21,804 nucleotides of DNA from AP-15 sp035570935 (GTDB lineage: Bacteria > Pseudomonadota > Alphaproteobacteria > ATCC43930 > CGMCC-115725), in NCBI GenBank assembly GCA_035570935.1, contig DATMKU010000120.1, positions 1 to 21,804 of the forward strand, written 5' to 3'. How positions within the stretch are numbered: the stretch's first letter is position 1; each line of letters begins with the position of its first letter. Under the pieces are notes generated by a model, which searched no databases, was not told where the DNA came from, and saw only the letters and a program-made list of their open reading frames with translations. The position numbers and the translations under genes are program-made. Shown here piece by piece: positions 13,767 to 20,249 of the stretch.

Positions 13767-14252
13767 GTGCCGAGCTTCGACATCGTCTCGCGGATCGATC
13801 TCGCCGAGGTCGACAACGCCGTCGCCGGGATAATGCGCGAGATCGCCACGCGCTTCGACTTCAAGGGCAGCAAATGCGCGATCGAACGCAAGGAAGGCGG
13901 GTTGAGCGTCGTTGCAGACGACGATCTGAAGCTTAAGCAGATGCAGGAATTATTAAAGGTTCACATGACCCGGCGCAAAGTCGAACCCGGTGCGCTCGAC
14001 TACAAGCCGCCGGAAAAGGCTTCAGGAAATACCGTGCGTCAGACAATCGCGCTGCGTCAGGGGGTCGATGCCGATTTCGCCCGGCAGCTGATACGGGAAA
14101 TAAAGGGCAGCAAACTCAAGGTGCAGGTATCGATCCAAGGCGAGGAACTGCGCGTGACCGGCAAAAAGCGCGACGACCTGCAGGATGCGATTGCCGTCAT
14201 CCGCGGTCTCAAGATCGAGCAGCCGCTGCAATACGTCAATTTCCGCGAGTAA
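13767..14252 (+). CDS. yajQ: YajQ-family nucleotide-binding protein
   Basis: The 161-aa product matches YajQ over its length: MPSFDIVSRIDLAEVDNAV at the start, FDFKGSKCAIE, VADDDLKLKQMQELL, the central GALDYKPPEKASGNTVRQTIALRQGVD, and closing KLKVQVSIQGEELRVTGKKRDDLQ, LQYVNFRE. The family has two RNA-recognition-like ferredoxin folds. Members bind nucleic acids or nucleotides, and the Xanthomonas orthologue binds cyclic di-GMP and influences transcription; whether this one does is unknown. The start is GTG 13767, with GGAGGAG at 13754-13760 at 6-nt spacing. The size (161 aa) is standard. It is followed by a small hairpin and then tRNA-Glu. Confidence 0.96.
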   Translation: MPSFDIVSRIDLAEVDNAVAGIMREIATRFDFKGSKCAIERKEGGLSVVADDDLKLKQMQELLKVHMTRRKVEPGALDYKPPEKASGNTVRQTIALRQGVDADFARQLIREIKGSKLKVQVSIQGEELRVTGKKRDDLQDAIAVIRGLKIEQPLQYVNFRE

Positions 14253-14304
14253 ACCCAGCGCGCTGCCGGCCGGCGGACGCGCCCGCTTGCCGCCGCCGCC
14301 GCCA

Positions 14305-14322
14305 GCCGCTATTAACAGCGGC
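14305..14322 (+). terminator. hairpin between yajQ and tRNA-Glu
   Basis: GCCGCT (14305-14310) and AGCGGC (14317-14322) form a 6-bp stem around ATTAAC. No T-tract follows, so it is only a weak candidate for separating yajQ from the tRNA transcript. Confidence 0.25.
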
Positions 14323-14327
14323 GCCTC

Positions 14328-14403
14328 GTCCCCTTCGTCTAGAGGCCCAGGACACCGCCCTCTCACGGCGGCAACACCGGTTCGAATCCGGTAGGGGACG
14401 CCA
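14328..14403 (+). tRNA. tRNA-Glu (anticodon CTC)
   Basis: A full cloverleaf of 76 nt including an encoded CCA. The acceptor stem pairs GTCCCCT (14328-14334) with AGGGGAC (14393-14399), discriminator G14400. The anticodon stem CCGCC/GGCGG encloses loop CTCTCAC, giving anticodon CTC, which reads GAG. The T arm is ACCGG-TTCGAAT-CCGGT. GTCCCC ends and the TCGTCTAGAGGCCCAGGACA D-arm region are characteristic of bacterial tRNA-Glu. It marks the left edge of the decayed region that follows. Confidence 0.97.
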
Positions 14404-14626
14404 ACGATTTAAAGGTCAGAGGACAAATCCCACCGAAAGTGTCCCGTCTGGGGAAGTCCGACAGTGTTCACATGTGGCGAAACGGCGCGTTTGGTGGTCC
14501 GGGTGCGGCTTAACGAAAAATAGACGAGCTTCGCCAGAGGCTATGAACCGGCGTCAGCTTTGTTCGCCGGCTTGACGATCAACGCTCACACAGGCGTCAC
14601 GGCCTTTTATGCGGTGAGCCAGAGGG
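14404..14626. other. intergenic sequence downstream of tRNA-Glu, no gene seen
   Basis: This 223-nt stretch directly follows the tRNA CCA and precedes a broken thioesterase gene. It has no open frame with a ribosome-binding site, and looks somewhat less GC-rich than the flanks at its start. A hairpin, CCGGCG/CGCCGG with an 11-nt loop, lies near 14550-14573. No duplicate of the tRNA 3' end was found in the window to mark an attachment-site pair, and no integrase fragment was recognised. Confidence 0.5.
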
Positions 14627-15001
14627 ATGACGAATTCAACCACCGATAGGGTACAGCAAACTTCGGCGCACGCGCTCCCGGCGGCGGCGCCGCTGATCAG
14701 GGTCATGGCGATGCCGGCCGACGCCAACCCAAACGGTGACACCTTCGGCGGCTGGCGGTTGGCGCAAATGGATCTCGCCGGCGGCAATCTCGCGATGCAG
14801 CGAGCTGGCGGGCGCTGCGCTACGGTCGCGGTTGACGGGATGGTGTTTCACGAGCCGGTGTTTGTCGGCGACGAGGTCAGCTGCTACGGCGAGGCGACGC
14901 GCGCACCGCCCGCACCTCGATCACGTCCATAGAATCCTGGCGCCTCGGGCGGGGTGCGCAAAGTCACCCAGGCGATCTTTATCTATGTCGCGATCGGTGA
15001 G
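14627..15001 (+). pseudogene. YciA-like acyl-CoA thioesterase, frameshifted remnant
   Basis: The first frame encodes a hotdog thioesterase: IRVMAMPADANPNGDTFGGWRLAQMDLAGGN with the catalytic Asp region, then VAVDGMVFHEPVFVGDEVSCYGEATR. It then runs out of homology into TAG 14930-14932. The next piece of the family, RTSIT..IESWRLGRG, is in another frame (from about 14905), and KVTQAIFIYVAIGE returns to the first frame from 14954. So at least two frameshifts break it, and the SITVHIESW-type segment also appears three bases short. The expected C-terminus is replaced by the antisense of the SRAP remnant. Intact members hydrolyse acyl-CoAs and form hexamers. The ATG at 14627 lies directly behind AGAGGG, too close for good initiation. 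Assembly errors could mimic this, but the neighbouring gene is broken too. Confidence 0.75.
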
Positions 15002-15441
15002 CCGCCGGCCCCGGCCGCTGATGCCGCCAGCCGATTAGCCTCGGCGAGCGCTATCGGTTCGATCAGCGACGGATCGTTGTTCTTGACGTTGCCGACGCGC
15101 CGGTCGACGGGCCAGATCACCATGTTGTTCGCCGGATAGGAAGCGAGCAATCCTTTGAGCCGGTCGGGATCGGCGGTTAATTCGCCAAGCCAGGTTTCAG
15201 CCTTGGCATTGATGTTTGAGAACCCGACCTTGATGTCCTTCGCCGAATACGGCGCGAGACCCCAGCGCATCAGGTCGAGGGTGCGCTCGCCAGCCCGGGC
15301 GTCGTAGCGCACGATCGGCAGGCTGTCGGTCGGCGCGACATTCCAGCTGCCGGAAAAATTGGGAGTGGGCCGCTCCGGCGGGATCGAGAAGACGAGCTTG
15401 ATCTCGCTGACATCCGACGAAAGATGCGCCCGGCCGCCCAT
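14983..15441 (-). pseudogene. SRAP (YedK/HMCES-like) gene remnant with large internal deletion
   Basis: SRAP proteins form a thiazolidine crosslink with abasic sites in single-stranded DNA through Cys2, exposed when Met1 is removed. This 152-aa reading frame starts MGGRAHLSSD where the family has MCGR, so Cys2 is Gly. It continues with SWNVAPTDSLPIVR, LMRWGLAPYSAKDIKVGFSNINAKAET and then jumps to WLGELTADPDRLKGLLASYPA, VWPV-like IWPVDRRVGNVKNNDPSLIEPI. Intact proteins are about 220-250 aa; the missing middle holds the ADGFYEW Glu and the HxRMP His of the active site. The frame stays open, so this looks like an in-frame deletion, joined near 15189-15203. Its last codons overlap the thioesterase remnant. 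A functional short protein is unlikely. Confidence 0.8.
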
Positions 15442-15481
15442 CCGGCTACAATGCCGCGCCGCGGCCGTCGAGGCAATCGCT

Positions 15482-15499
15482 ACGCAACCCGGGTTGCGT
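15482..15499. promoter_or_regulatory. 18-bp perfect palindrome upstream of GMC oxidoreductase
   Basis: ACGCAACCCGGGTTGCGT is perfectly self-complementary (9+9) and ends 55 nt before the GMC oxidoreductase ATG at 15555, upstream of the SRAP remnant start on the other strand. Its size and place suit a dimeric repressor operator, for example of TetR or GntR type. No regulator gene is adjacent. Confidence 0.45.
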
Positions 15500-15554
15500 G
15501 CTTCACGCTGGCGCCGGGTTTCGTTATCGTTCCTTGGCAAGTGTCGGGGGCAGC

Positions 15555-17177
15555 ATGATGACGACAGCAGAAGAAACCTATGATTTCATCGTGACCGGGG
15601 CGGGCTCGGCGGGCTGCGCGGTGGCCGGGCGACTCAGCGAGTCCGGGAAATATCGCGTGTTGTTACTCGAAGCGGGCGGGCGCGACACCAACCCGTGGAT
15701 TCATATTCCGCTCGGCTACACCAAAACCTTCACCAATCCGCAGGTGAACTGGATGTTCGAAACCGAGCCCGAAAAGGAGCTCAACGGCCGCACCCTTTAC
15801 CAGCCTCGCGGCAAGGTCTTGGGCGGCACCAGTTCGATCAACGGCATGGTCTATATGCGCGGCACCTCGACCGATTACGACGGCTGGCGTCAGCGCGGCT
15901 GCGAAGGCTGGGACTGGGATTCGGTGTTGCCGTTTTTCAAAAGAGCCGAAGACCAGGAGCGCGGCGGCAACGAGTTCCACGGCACGGGCGGTCCGCTGCA
16001 CGTGTCGAACCCAGTTCGCTCGCCGCTCGGCGACGCGATGGTCAAGGCGTCGATCGAAGCCGGTATACCCGCCAACGACGATTTCAACGGCGCCCGGCAG
16101 GAGGGTGTCGGCTATTACCAGACGACCACCACCAACCGACGGCGCTGGAGTTCGGCGCGGGCCTATCTGGGCCCGGCGCGCGGTCGGCAGAATTTGACCG
16201 TCGCCACCAACGCCCACGCCACTCGCCTCCTGTTCGAGAACGGCCGCGTCGTCGGCGTCGAGTACCACACGCCCGACGGACACAAGACCGCGCGGGCGCG
16301 CGGCGAGATCGTCGTCTCGGGCGGCGTCTACGGCTCGCCGCAACTGCTGCAGCTTTCCGGGCTCGGCCCCGCCGGTTTATTGGCCGAGTTCGGTATTCCG
16401 GTCGTGCGCGACATGCCCGGAGTCGGCGGGCATCTGCACGACCATTTCAACACCTACCTGGTGTGGCGCTGCACCCAGAAGGTTACGGTCAACGACATGG
16501 CAATGAGCGGGGCGCGCAAGCTGAAGGCGGCGGTGCAATATGCGACGAGCCGCTCCGGTCATCTGTCGAATGCCGGGATATATGCCGGCGCGCTGGTCCG
16601 CACCGATCCGCGCCTCGAACAGCCCGATCTGCAGATCAACATGTCGGGCTGGAGCGCGGTCGAGCGGCTGCGCACCGGGATCAAGCCGCACCCGTTCTCG
16701 GCCTTCACCTTCAGCCCGGTGCATCTGCGGCCGGACGGCCGCGGTTGGGTGCGGATCAAGAGCCCCGATCCGCTGGCGCCGCCCGCGATCCAGTTCAACT
16801 TCTTGGCCAGCGACGCCGATTTCCAGGCGCTGATTTACGGCATGCGGCTCTCCCGCAAGATCGCCGCGCAGCCGGCGCTGAAGCCGTTTATCGCCGAAGA
16901 GGTGTTGCCCGGCCCGCAGGTCGAGAGCGAAGCCGACTTGATCGAGGAGATCCGCGTGCGCGGCGTCTCCAACCTGCACCCGGTCGGCACCTGCCGGATG
17001 GGCCGCGAGGTCGACGCCGTGGTCGATCCGCGGTTGCGGGTTTACGGGGTCGAAGGACTGCGCGTCGCCGACGCCTCGATTATGCCGCAGGTGCCGGGCG
17101 GCAACACCAACGCGCCGTCGATCATGATCGGCGAGAAATGCGCCGCGATGGTGCTCGAAGACGCGCGGGCGGCTTAA
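15555..17177 (+). CDS. GMC-family FAD-dependent oxidoreductase (choline/alcohol dehydrogenase-like)
   Basis: The 540-aa product oxidises an alcohol to an aldehyde with FAD. The ADP-binding motif is GAGSAG (15-20) within DFIVTGAGSAGCAVAGRL; GMC signature 1 is in GKVLGGTSSINGMVYMRG; signature 2 is SGGVYGSPQLLQLSGLGP; and the catalytic pair is His475 in NLHPVGTCRMG with Asn519 in NTNAPSIMIGEK. It resembles BetA/AlkJ-type dehydrogenases of proteobacteria; the substrate is open (choline, aliphatic or PEG-type alcohols). There is no signal peptide, so it is cytoplasmic or loosely membrane-attached. Start ATG 15555 (ATGATG) follows GGGGGC; the longer frame to 15498 enters the palindromic control region. 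It is monocistronic here, with no aldehyde dehydrogenase beside it. Confidence 0.95.
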   Translation: MMTTAEETYDFIVTGAGSAGCAVAGRLSESGKYRVLLLEAGGRDTNPWIHIPLGYTKTFTNPQVNWMFETEPEKELNGRTLYQPRGKVLGGTSSINGMVYMRGTSTDYDGWRQRGCEGWDWDSVLPFFKRAEDQERGGNEFHGTGGPLHVSNPVRSPLGDAMVKASIEAGIPANDDFNGARQEGVGYYQTTTTNRRRWSSARAYLGPARGRQNLTVATNAHATRLLFENGRVVGVEYHTPDGHKTARARGEIVVSGGVYGSPQLLQLSGLGPAGLLAEFGIPVVRDMPGVGGHLHDHFNTYLVWRCTQKVTVNDMAMSGARKLKAAVQYATSRSGHLSNAGIYAGALVRTDPRLEQPDLQINMSGWSAVERLRTGIKPHPFSAFTFSPVHLRPDGRGWVRIKSPDPLAPPAIQFNFLASDADFQALIYGMRLSRKIAAQPALKPFIAEEVLPGPQVESEADLIEEIRVRGVSNLHPVGTCRMGREVDAVVDPRLRVYGVEGLRVADASIMPQVPGGNTNAPSIMIGEKCAAMVLEDARAA

Positions 17178-17286
17178 TCGAGCAGGGCGGTCCACCCGTC
17201 CATCTCATCACCCCGAGCCACCCCTGGGCCGGGATGACAAGAACGATGTCAATTGTTTGGCCGATGCCGCGCGCAGACGATAATCA
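17178..17286. other. convergent intergenic region with a CCCCGAG/GGGATGAC-type element
   Basis: A 109-nt gap between convergent genes. CATCACCCCGAGCCACCCC followed by TGGGCCGGGATGACAAG resembles an imperfect inverted intergenic repeat of the GTCATCCCGGCC type common in alphaproteobacteria, and may serve as a bidirectional terminator. No coding sequence is seen. Confidence 0.35.
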
Positions 17287-18546
17287 TCAGCGGCAACCTC
17301 CCTCAGGACAATGCGCTTGTCCCTTTGCCGCAGGGTGCGGCGCCGGCGGATGTTGGGCGGCTTGCCGCGGCTGGGGAGCGTGCCGCGGCGCCGGGCGTTG
17401 CTGCTGAATGGCGTGCTGTTGCGCGGCGCGTTCCTGCTGGACCTGTGCCGCGGGTGGCGTCGCCGGCCGCGCCTGGACAGCGTGCGCCTGTGCCGCGGGC
17501 GGCGGGGCTACGTGTGGCGGTGCCGGGCGCGCCTGAGCAGATGGCGTCTGTCCCGGGCGCTCCGGAAGCGCATGCTGCTCCACCGGACGCACCTGAGCAG
17601 CTGGCGTCTGCGCCGGCCGCCCCGGAACCGCATGCTGCTCGGCCGAACGCGCCTGAGCGGTTGGCGCCTGTCCTGGCCGCCCCGGCACCGCATGCTGCTC
17701 GGCCGGACGCGCCTGAGCGGCCGGCGCCTGTCCCGGCCGCCCCGCAACCGCATGCTGCCCCGCCGCGTTCGGCGGGACTGCGCGCTGCCCAGTGGGTGGC
17801 TGCTGTTCTGCCGCTCTTGCCGGCGCGCCATGCGCCGCGACGACCCCAGATCCGGTAAATTCGCCGGGTCTGGCGGTGGCGGCAATCGGCGGACGGCCTT
17901 GGTTCACCGAGGCCAACTGGGCATGGTTGGTGCTGGCTGCCTGCTGATGCTGGACCTGTACCGAGGTTGGCGGGATCCGATGCTCGTGTGACGCCGCGAC
18001 CTCCGCAGGCGTTGGCTGCGCCCGCACACCCCCGGGGCCGCCATTGTAGGCAATGTTGGTCACCGATTGATTGACATTGATATTTTTTGTATAAACGTTG
18101 GTGATGTTTGTCCCTCCAATATTATTGGCTGCGCGATTATAATATAATGCACCATTGTTCCAATATCCGCCGTCGTATCCGCTGCCGGTATAGCCAAAAC
18201 CATAATTGACTCCACCGTAAAAACCAACCTGCGGCCCCCAATAACCGGTGTTCCAGACATAGGCGTCGTTGACCCAGCCCCAATAACCGGGTGTCCACAG
18301 CAGGCCGACGGCAGGCGGCAGCACCCAGGTTCCCGGCACCCAGTAATAGCCATATGGGCCGTAAGCCCAAAAGCCCGGTGTCCAGATATAGCCGACGCTC
18401 GGAATTAGCGGTTGCGAATAAATCGGGAGTCCTGGGGGGGCGACCGTAATCGAAGCCCCGATCTGCGCGGAAGCAGGAACCGGGCCGAGCATGAGGGTGC
18501 TCGCAGCTAAAATTAGGTAAAAGAGAGGGACGCGAAACATGCGCAT
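17287..18546 (-). CDS. exported WxxGxW-repeat protein with Pro/Ala/Gln-rich tandem-repeat tail
   Basis: The 419-aa product has a signal peptide (residues 1-27, cleavage after PASA before QIG). A Tyr/Trp/Gly-rich domain follows, with four WxxGxW motifs: WTPGFW (55-60), WVPGTW (69-74), WTPGYW (84-89) and WNTGYW (98-103), matching the YXWGXW/BcpO-related repeat family of exported proteins. After an Asn-rich stretch (NNIGGTNITNVYTKNINVNQ) comes a low-complexity tail of about 240 residues containing four 20-aa repeats of the type RPGQAPAAQARPAEQHAVPG (about 263-342), ending HCPEGGCR. It is probably a periplasmic or surface protein; its role is unknown. ATG 18546 is fixed by AGGAGG 5 nt upstream (18552-18557). 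The in-frame extension to 18894 has no coding character. Confidence 0.9.
   Translation of the reverse strand: MRMFRVPLFYLILAASTLMLGPVPASAQIGASITVAPPGLPIYSQPLIPSVGYIWTPGFWAYGPYGYYWVPGTWVLPPAVGLLWTPGYWGWVNDAYVWNTGYWGPQVGFYGGVNYGFGYTGSGYDGGYWNNGALYYNRAANNIGGTNITNVYTKNINVNQSVTNIAYNGGPGGVRAQPTPAEVAASHEHRIPPTSVQVQHQQAASTNHAQLASVNQGRPPIAATARPGEFTGSGVVAAHGAPARAAEQQPPTGQRAVPPNAAGQHAVAGRPGQAPAAQARPAEQHAVPGRPGQAPTAQARSAEQHAVPGRPAQTPAAQVRPVEQHALPERPGQTPSAQARPAPPHVAPPPAAQAHAVQARPATPPAAQVQQERAAQQHAIQQQRPAPRHAPQPRQAAQHPPAPHPAAKGQAHCPEGGCR
17521..17760 (-). repeat. four tandem copies of a 60-bp coding repeat
   Basis: Units at 17521-17580, 17581-17640, 17641-17700 and 17701-17760 align without gaps and share, on the plus strand, cores such as GCCTGAGC, TGGCG/CGGCG-CTG and CGCATGCTGC. 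Each encodes 20 residues of the exported WxxGxW protein. Because 60 is a multiple of 3 and the units lack stops, other frames on both strands stay open across them, producing long spurious reading frames. Confidence 0.92.
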
Positions 18547-18974
18547 ATCGTCCTCCTGATCAGTCCAACCCGGCCGAGCCGGGACTTCCAGCGCCGGTCG
18601 AGTGCTGGCGCCGCGAGCCTCCGAGCGGAAGATCACGGGCGCGATATCGCCGGCCCGCGCTTCGCCGGGCGTCGTGTCGCGACCGGCCGCGAGCGGCGTG
18701 TCAACGGGGCCGGCCTGTCGTTTATTCCTGACCCTCTTTCCCGCTCGCGATCTCGTTGTTGCGCCGATCACCGGGCAACAGTCAGACCCGCCGGCCACGA
18801 TAGGGGACGAGAGCCGATGACTCGCCGTCTTGAATACGCACAAATCGCGTTTAGGTTCTATGAAGAGCGGAGGGAATCTCCGTTTCCTCGTCAAGCAGAG
18901 CCCGCGAGCGAACCGGATTCCCGCTTAGGCAGACGAATCACGACGGCTGGAAAATAGGTTTCACGATCACCAAC
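18547..18974. other. upstream region of the WxxGxW gene, no gene seen
   Basis: About 428 nt without a convincing gene on either strand. It should hold the promoter of the minus-strand WxxGxW gene, but I see no clear -35/-10 pair. A stretch near 18831-18860 (TGAATACGCACAAATCGCGTTTAG) is locally AT-richer and could be part of it. Open frames through this region are Arg/Ser/Pro-rich and have no ribosome-binding site. Confidence 0.5.
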
Positions 18975-19218
18975 ATGTTTGTAGACAAGAGTGTTCAGCC
19001 GCTCCTCATCGCTGCGTTTTTGATGACGCTGTCGGTGACCTTCGGGTTTGGGGTGTGGCCACTCTCGCTGGATCTCCTGCATCGGCCCGCTGATCGCCGG
19101 CGCCCTGATCGTGGCGCTCGGCGGCTATGGCCCGGCGGCGACCCTCGTCGGCCTGGTTTTTCATCCTCGCGCCGTTCTGCCCGAGACCCGAGGCAAGCCG
19201 CTGCCCCATTACGTGTAG
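18975..19218 (+). pseudogene. probable collapsed MFS transporter remnant
   Basis: From ATG 18975 one frame gives SVQPLLIAAFLMTLSVTFGFGVWPLSLDLL, which looks like a first transmembrane helix. At about 19078 a different frame (19078-19218) gives CIGPLIAGALIVALGGYGPAATLVGLVF and then LPETRGKPLPHYV before TAG, the typical last helices and C-terminal LPETRGKPL of sugar/aromatic-acid MFS transporters. Between LVGLVF and LPETRG the ILAPF segment is in another frame again. The simplest reading is a transporter gene that lost its middle of about 350 codons and gained frameshifts. The C-terminal part is the more secure call; the N-terminal part is inferred and might be unrelated. It ends just before the convergent RDD gene stop. 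Confidence 0.5.
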
Positions 19219-19227
19219 CGGCAGACC

Positions 19228-19755
19228 CTACCCAGTCGGCAAGGTCCGTACCATGACGGTGCCGGCGAGAAAATCGTGCAGGGTGCGCCGGCGGCGGTTG
19301 AACAACGCGGCGAGCAGGATCAGCGAGCAGGTCATCGCGACGGTGACGTAAAACAGCGCCGTCTGGAGCAGCGCCTGCAAAAAGCCCGGCCGCCCGCCCG
19401 TCACCGAGCGCAGTTCGAGGTCGAAGCAGCGCATGCCGAAGGTCGCTGAGCGACGGCCGCTCAACAGCAGGGTGTGGTAGGCGAGCGGAACGAGGCCGAA
19501 CAGAAACCACAGCACCGGCCCCAAAACACCAAAGCTCAGCAGCCACAGCACTGCAAAGCCGACCCAAACGCCGACCATGATGACGGCGATAAACAACAGG
19601 TCCAGCATGTAGGCCAAGACCCGGCGCCACAGCACGCCCTCGTAAAGCTCGGGAAACGCCGCCGGGTCGGGTATCCCGAAACGGTCGGCGCGCCAAGAAA
19701 AGTCGTATCCCGCGGTCACGGCGAACCCCAAGATTGCGGATCGATGGCCGAGCAT
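19228..19755 (-). CDS. RDD-family integral membrane protein
   Basis: The 175-aa product has the RDD-domain pattern: LWRRVLAYMLDLLFIAVIMVGVWVGFAVLW (first membrane helix with the Arg-Asp residues), a second hydrophobic segment GVLGPVLWFLFGLVPLAYHTLLL, the conserved RRSATFGMRCFDLELRSV loop, and a last helix ALLQTALFYVTVAMTCSLILLAALF followed by RRRRTLHDFLAGTVMV. RDD proteins are small inner-membrane proteins of mostly unknown, possibly transport-related, function. ATG 19755 is preferred because homology-like sequence begins soon after (YDFSWRADRFGIPDP); it has no evident ribosome-binding site. The longer frame to 19854 would overlap the divergent DUF1330 start. It is divergent from DUF1330 with about 97 nt between them. 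Confidence 0.88.
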   Translation of the reverse strand: MLGHRSAILGFAVTAGYDFSWRADRFGIPDPAAFPELYEGVLWRRVLAYMLDLLFIAVIMVGVWVGFAVLWLLSFGVLGPVLWFLFGLVPLAYHTLLLSGRRSATFGMRCFDLELRSVTGGRPGFLQALLQTALFYVTVAMTCSLILLAALFNRRRRTLHDFLAGTVMVRTLPTG

Positions 19756-19852
19756 GTGGGGATGCCGGCGGCAGCGGCAAGCGGGCGCCTTCGGGATGTG
19801 CTGTGCTAAGTTGCTAGTGCAGAGGGCCGCAGACGGCCGATGAGGAGAAGCC

Positions 19853-20143
19853 ATGCCCGCTTACGTCATCGCCGATGTTCAAGTGACCGACCCCGCGGGG
19901 TACGAGCCGTACCGGCCGCTCGCCGCGGCCAGCATCGCCCGGTTCGGCGGGCGGTTTGTCGTCCGCGGCGGCAGGGCCGACCTGCTCGAAGGCTCGCCCG
20001 AGCCCAAACGGGTCGTCGTTATCGAATTCCCCGACGCCGACACCGCGCGTCGCTGGTACCACTCGGACGAATACCAGCAGGCATTGAAGATCCGCCAGGC
20101 CAATTCGACCGCCCGGCTGATCCTGGTCGAGGGTGAGGGCTAA
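19853..20143 (+). CDS. DUF1330 family protein
   Basis: The 96-aa product is a single DUF1330 domain, a ferredoxin-like alpha+beta barrel of the dimeric type: AYVIADVQVTDPAGYEPYRPL at the start, FGGRFVVRGGRADLLEG, RVVVIEFPDADTARRWYHSDEYQQALKIRQ, ending ARLILVEG. The family has no firmly known activity. ATG 19853 has GAGGAGAA at 19841-19848 at good spacing. It is divergent from the RDD gene and convergent with the threonine dehydratase gene; a hairpin repeat lies between the latter two. Confidence 0.93.
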   Translation: MPAYVIADVQVTDPAGYEPYRPLAAASIARFGGRFVVRGGRADLLEGSPEPKRVVVIEFPDADTARRWYHSDEYQQALKIRQANSTARLILVEGEG

Positions 20144-20179
20144 GCCCGGCAAACACCCATGCGATTGGCCGTCCACGCC

Positions 20180-20217
20180 CCTCATCCCGGCTCTCTCCCC
20201 GCGAGCGGGGCCGAGAG
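20180..20217. repeat. dispersed intergenic hairpin repeat, copy 2 (inverted)
   Basis: CCCCTCATCCCGGCTCTCTCCCC followed by GCGAGC and GGGGCCGAGAG is a diverged reverse-orientation relative of the element at 2749-2792 (which reads CCCTCACCCCTATCCTCTCCCC on its minus strand). CCCC/GGGG with flanking CTCTC/GAGAG can form an imperfect hairpin between the convergent DUF1330 and threonine dehydratase genes, a likely bidirectional terminator position. Confidence 0.5.
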
Positions 20218-20249
20218 ACACATACGCGCCGGCCATCGACGGTTCGGGT

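Noticed and set aside
15695..17407. 570-codon plus-strand open frame, longer than the GMC gene it overlaps
   Set aside because: Arg/Ala-rich out-of-frame translation; the GMC oxidoreductase frame has all cofactor and catalytic motifs.
17521..17760. Tandem repeats as a CRISPR array
   Set aside because: Units are contiguous without unique spacers and encode in-frame protein repeats.
18602..18820. Short plus-strand open frame upstream of the WxxGxW gene
   Set aside because: No ribosome-binding site, Ser/Arg/Pro-rich translation and no resemblance to a family.
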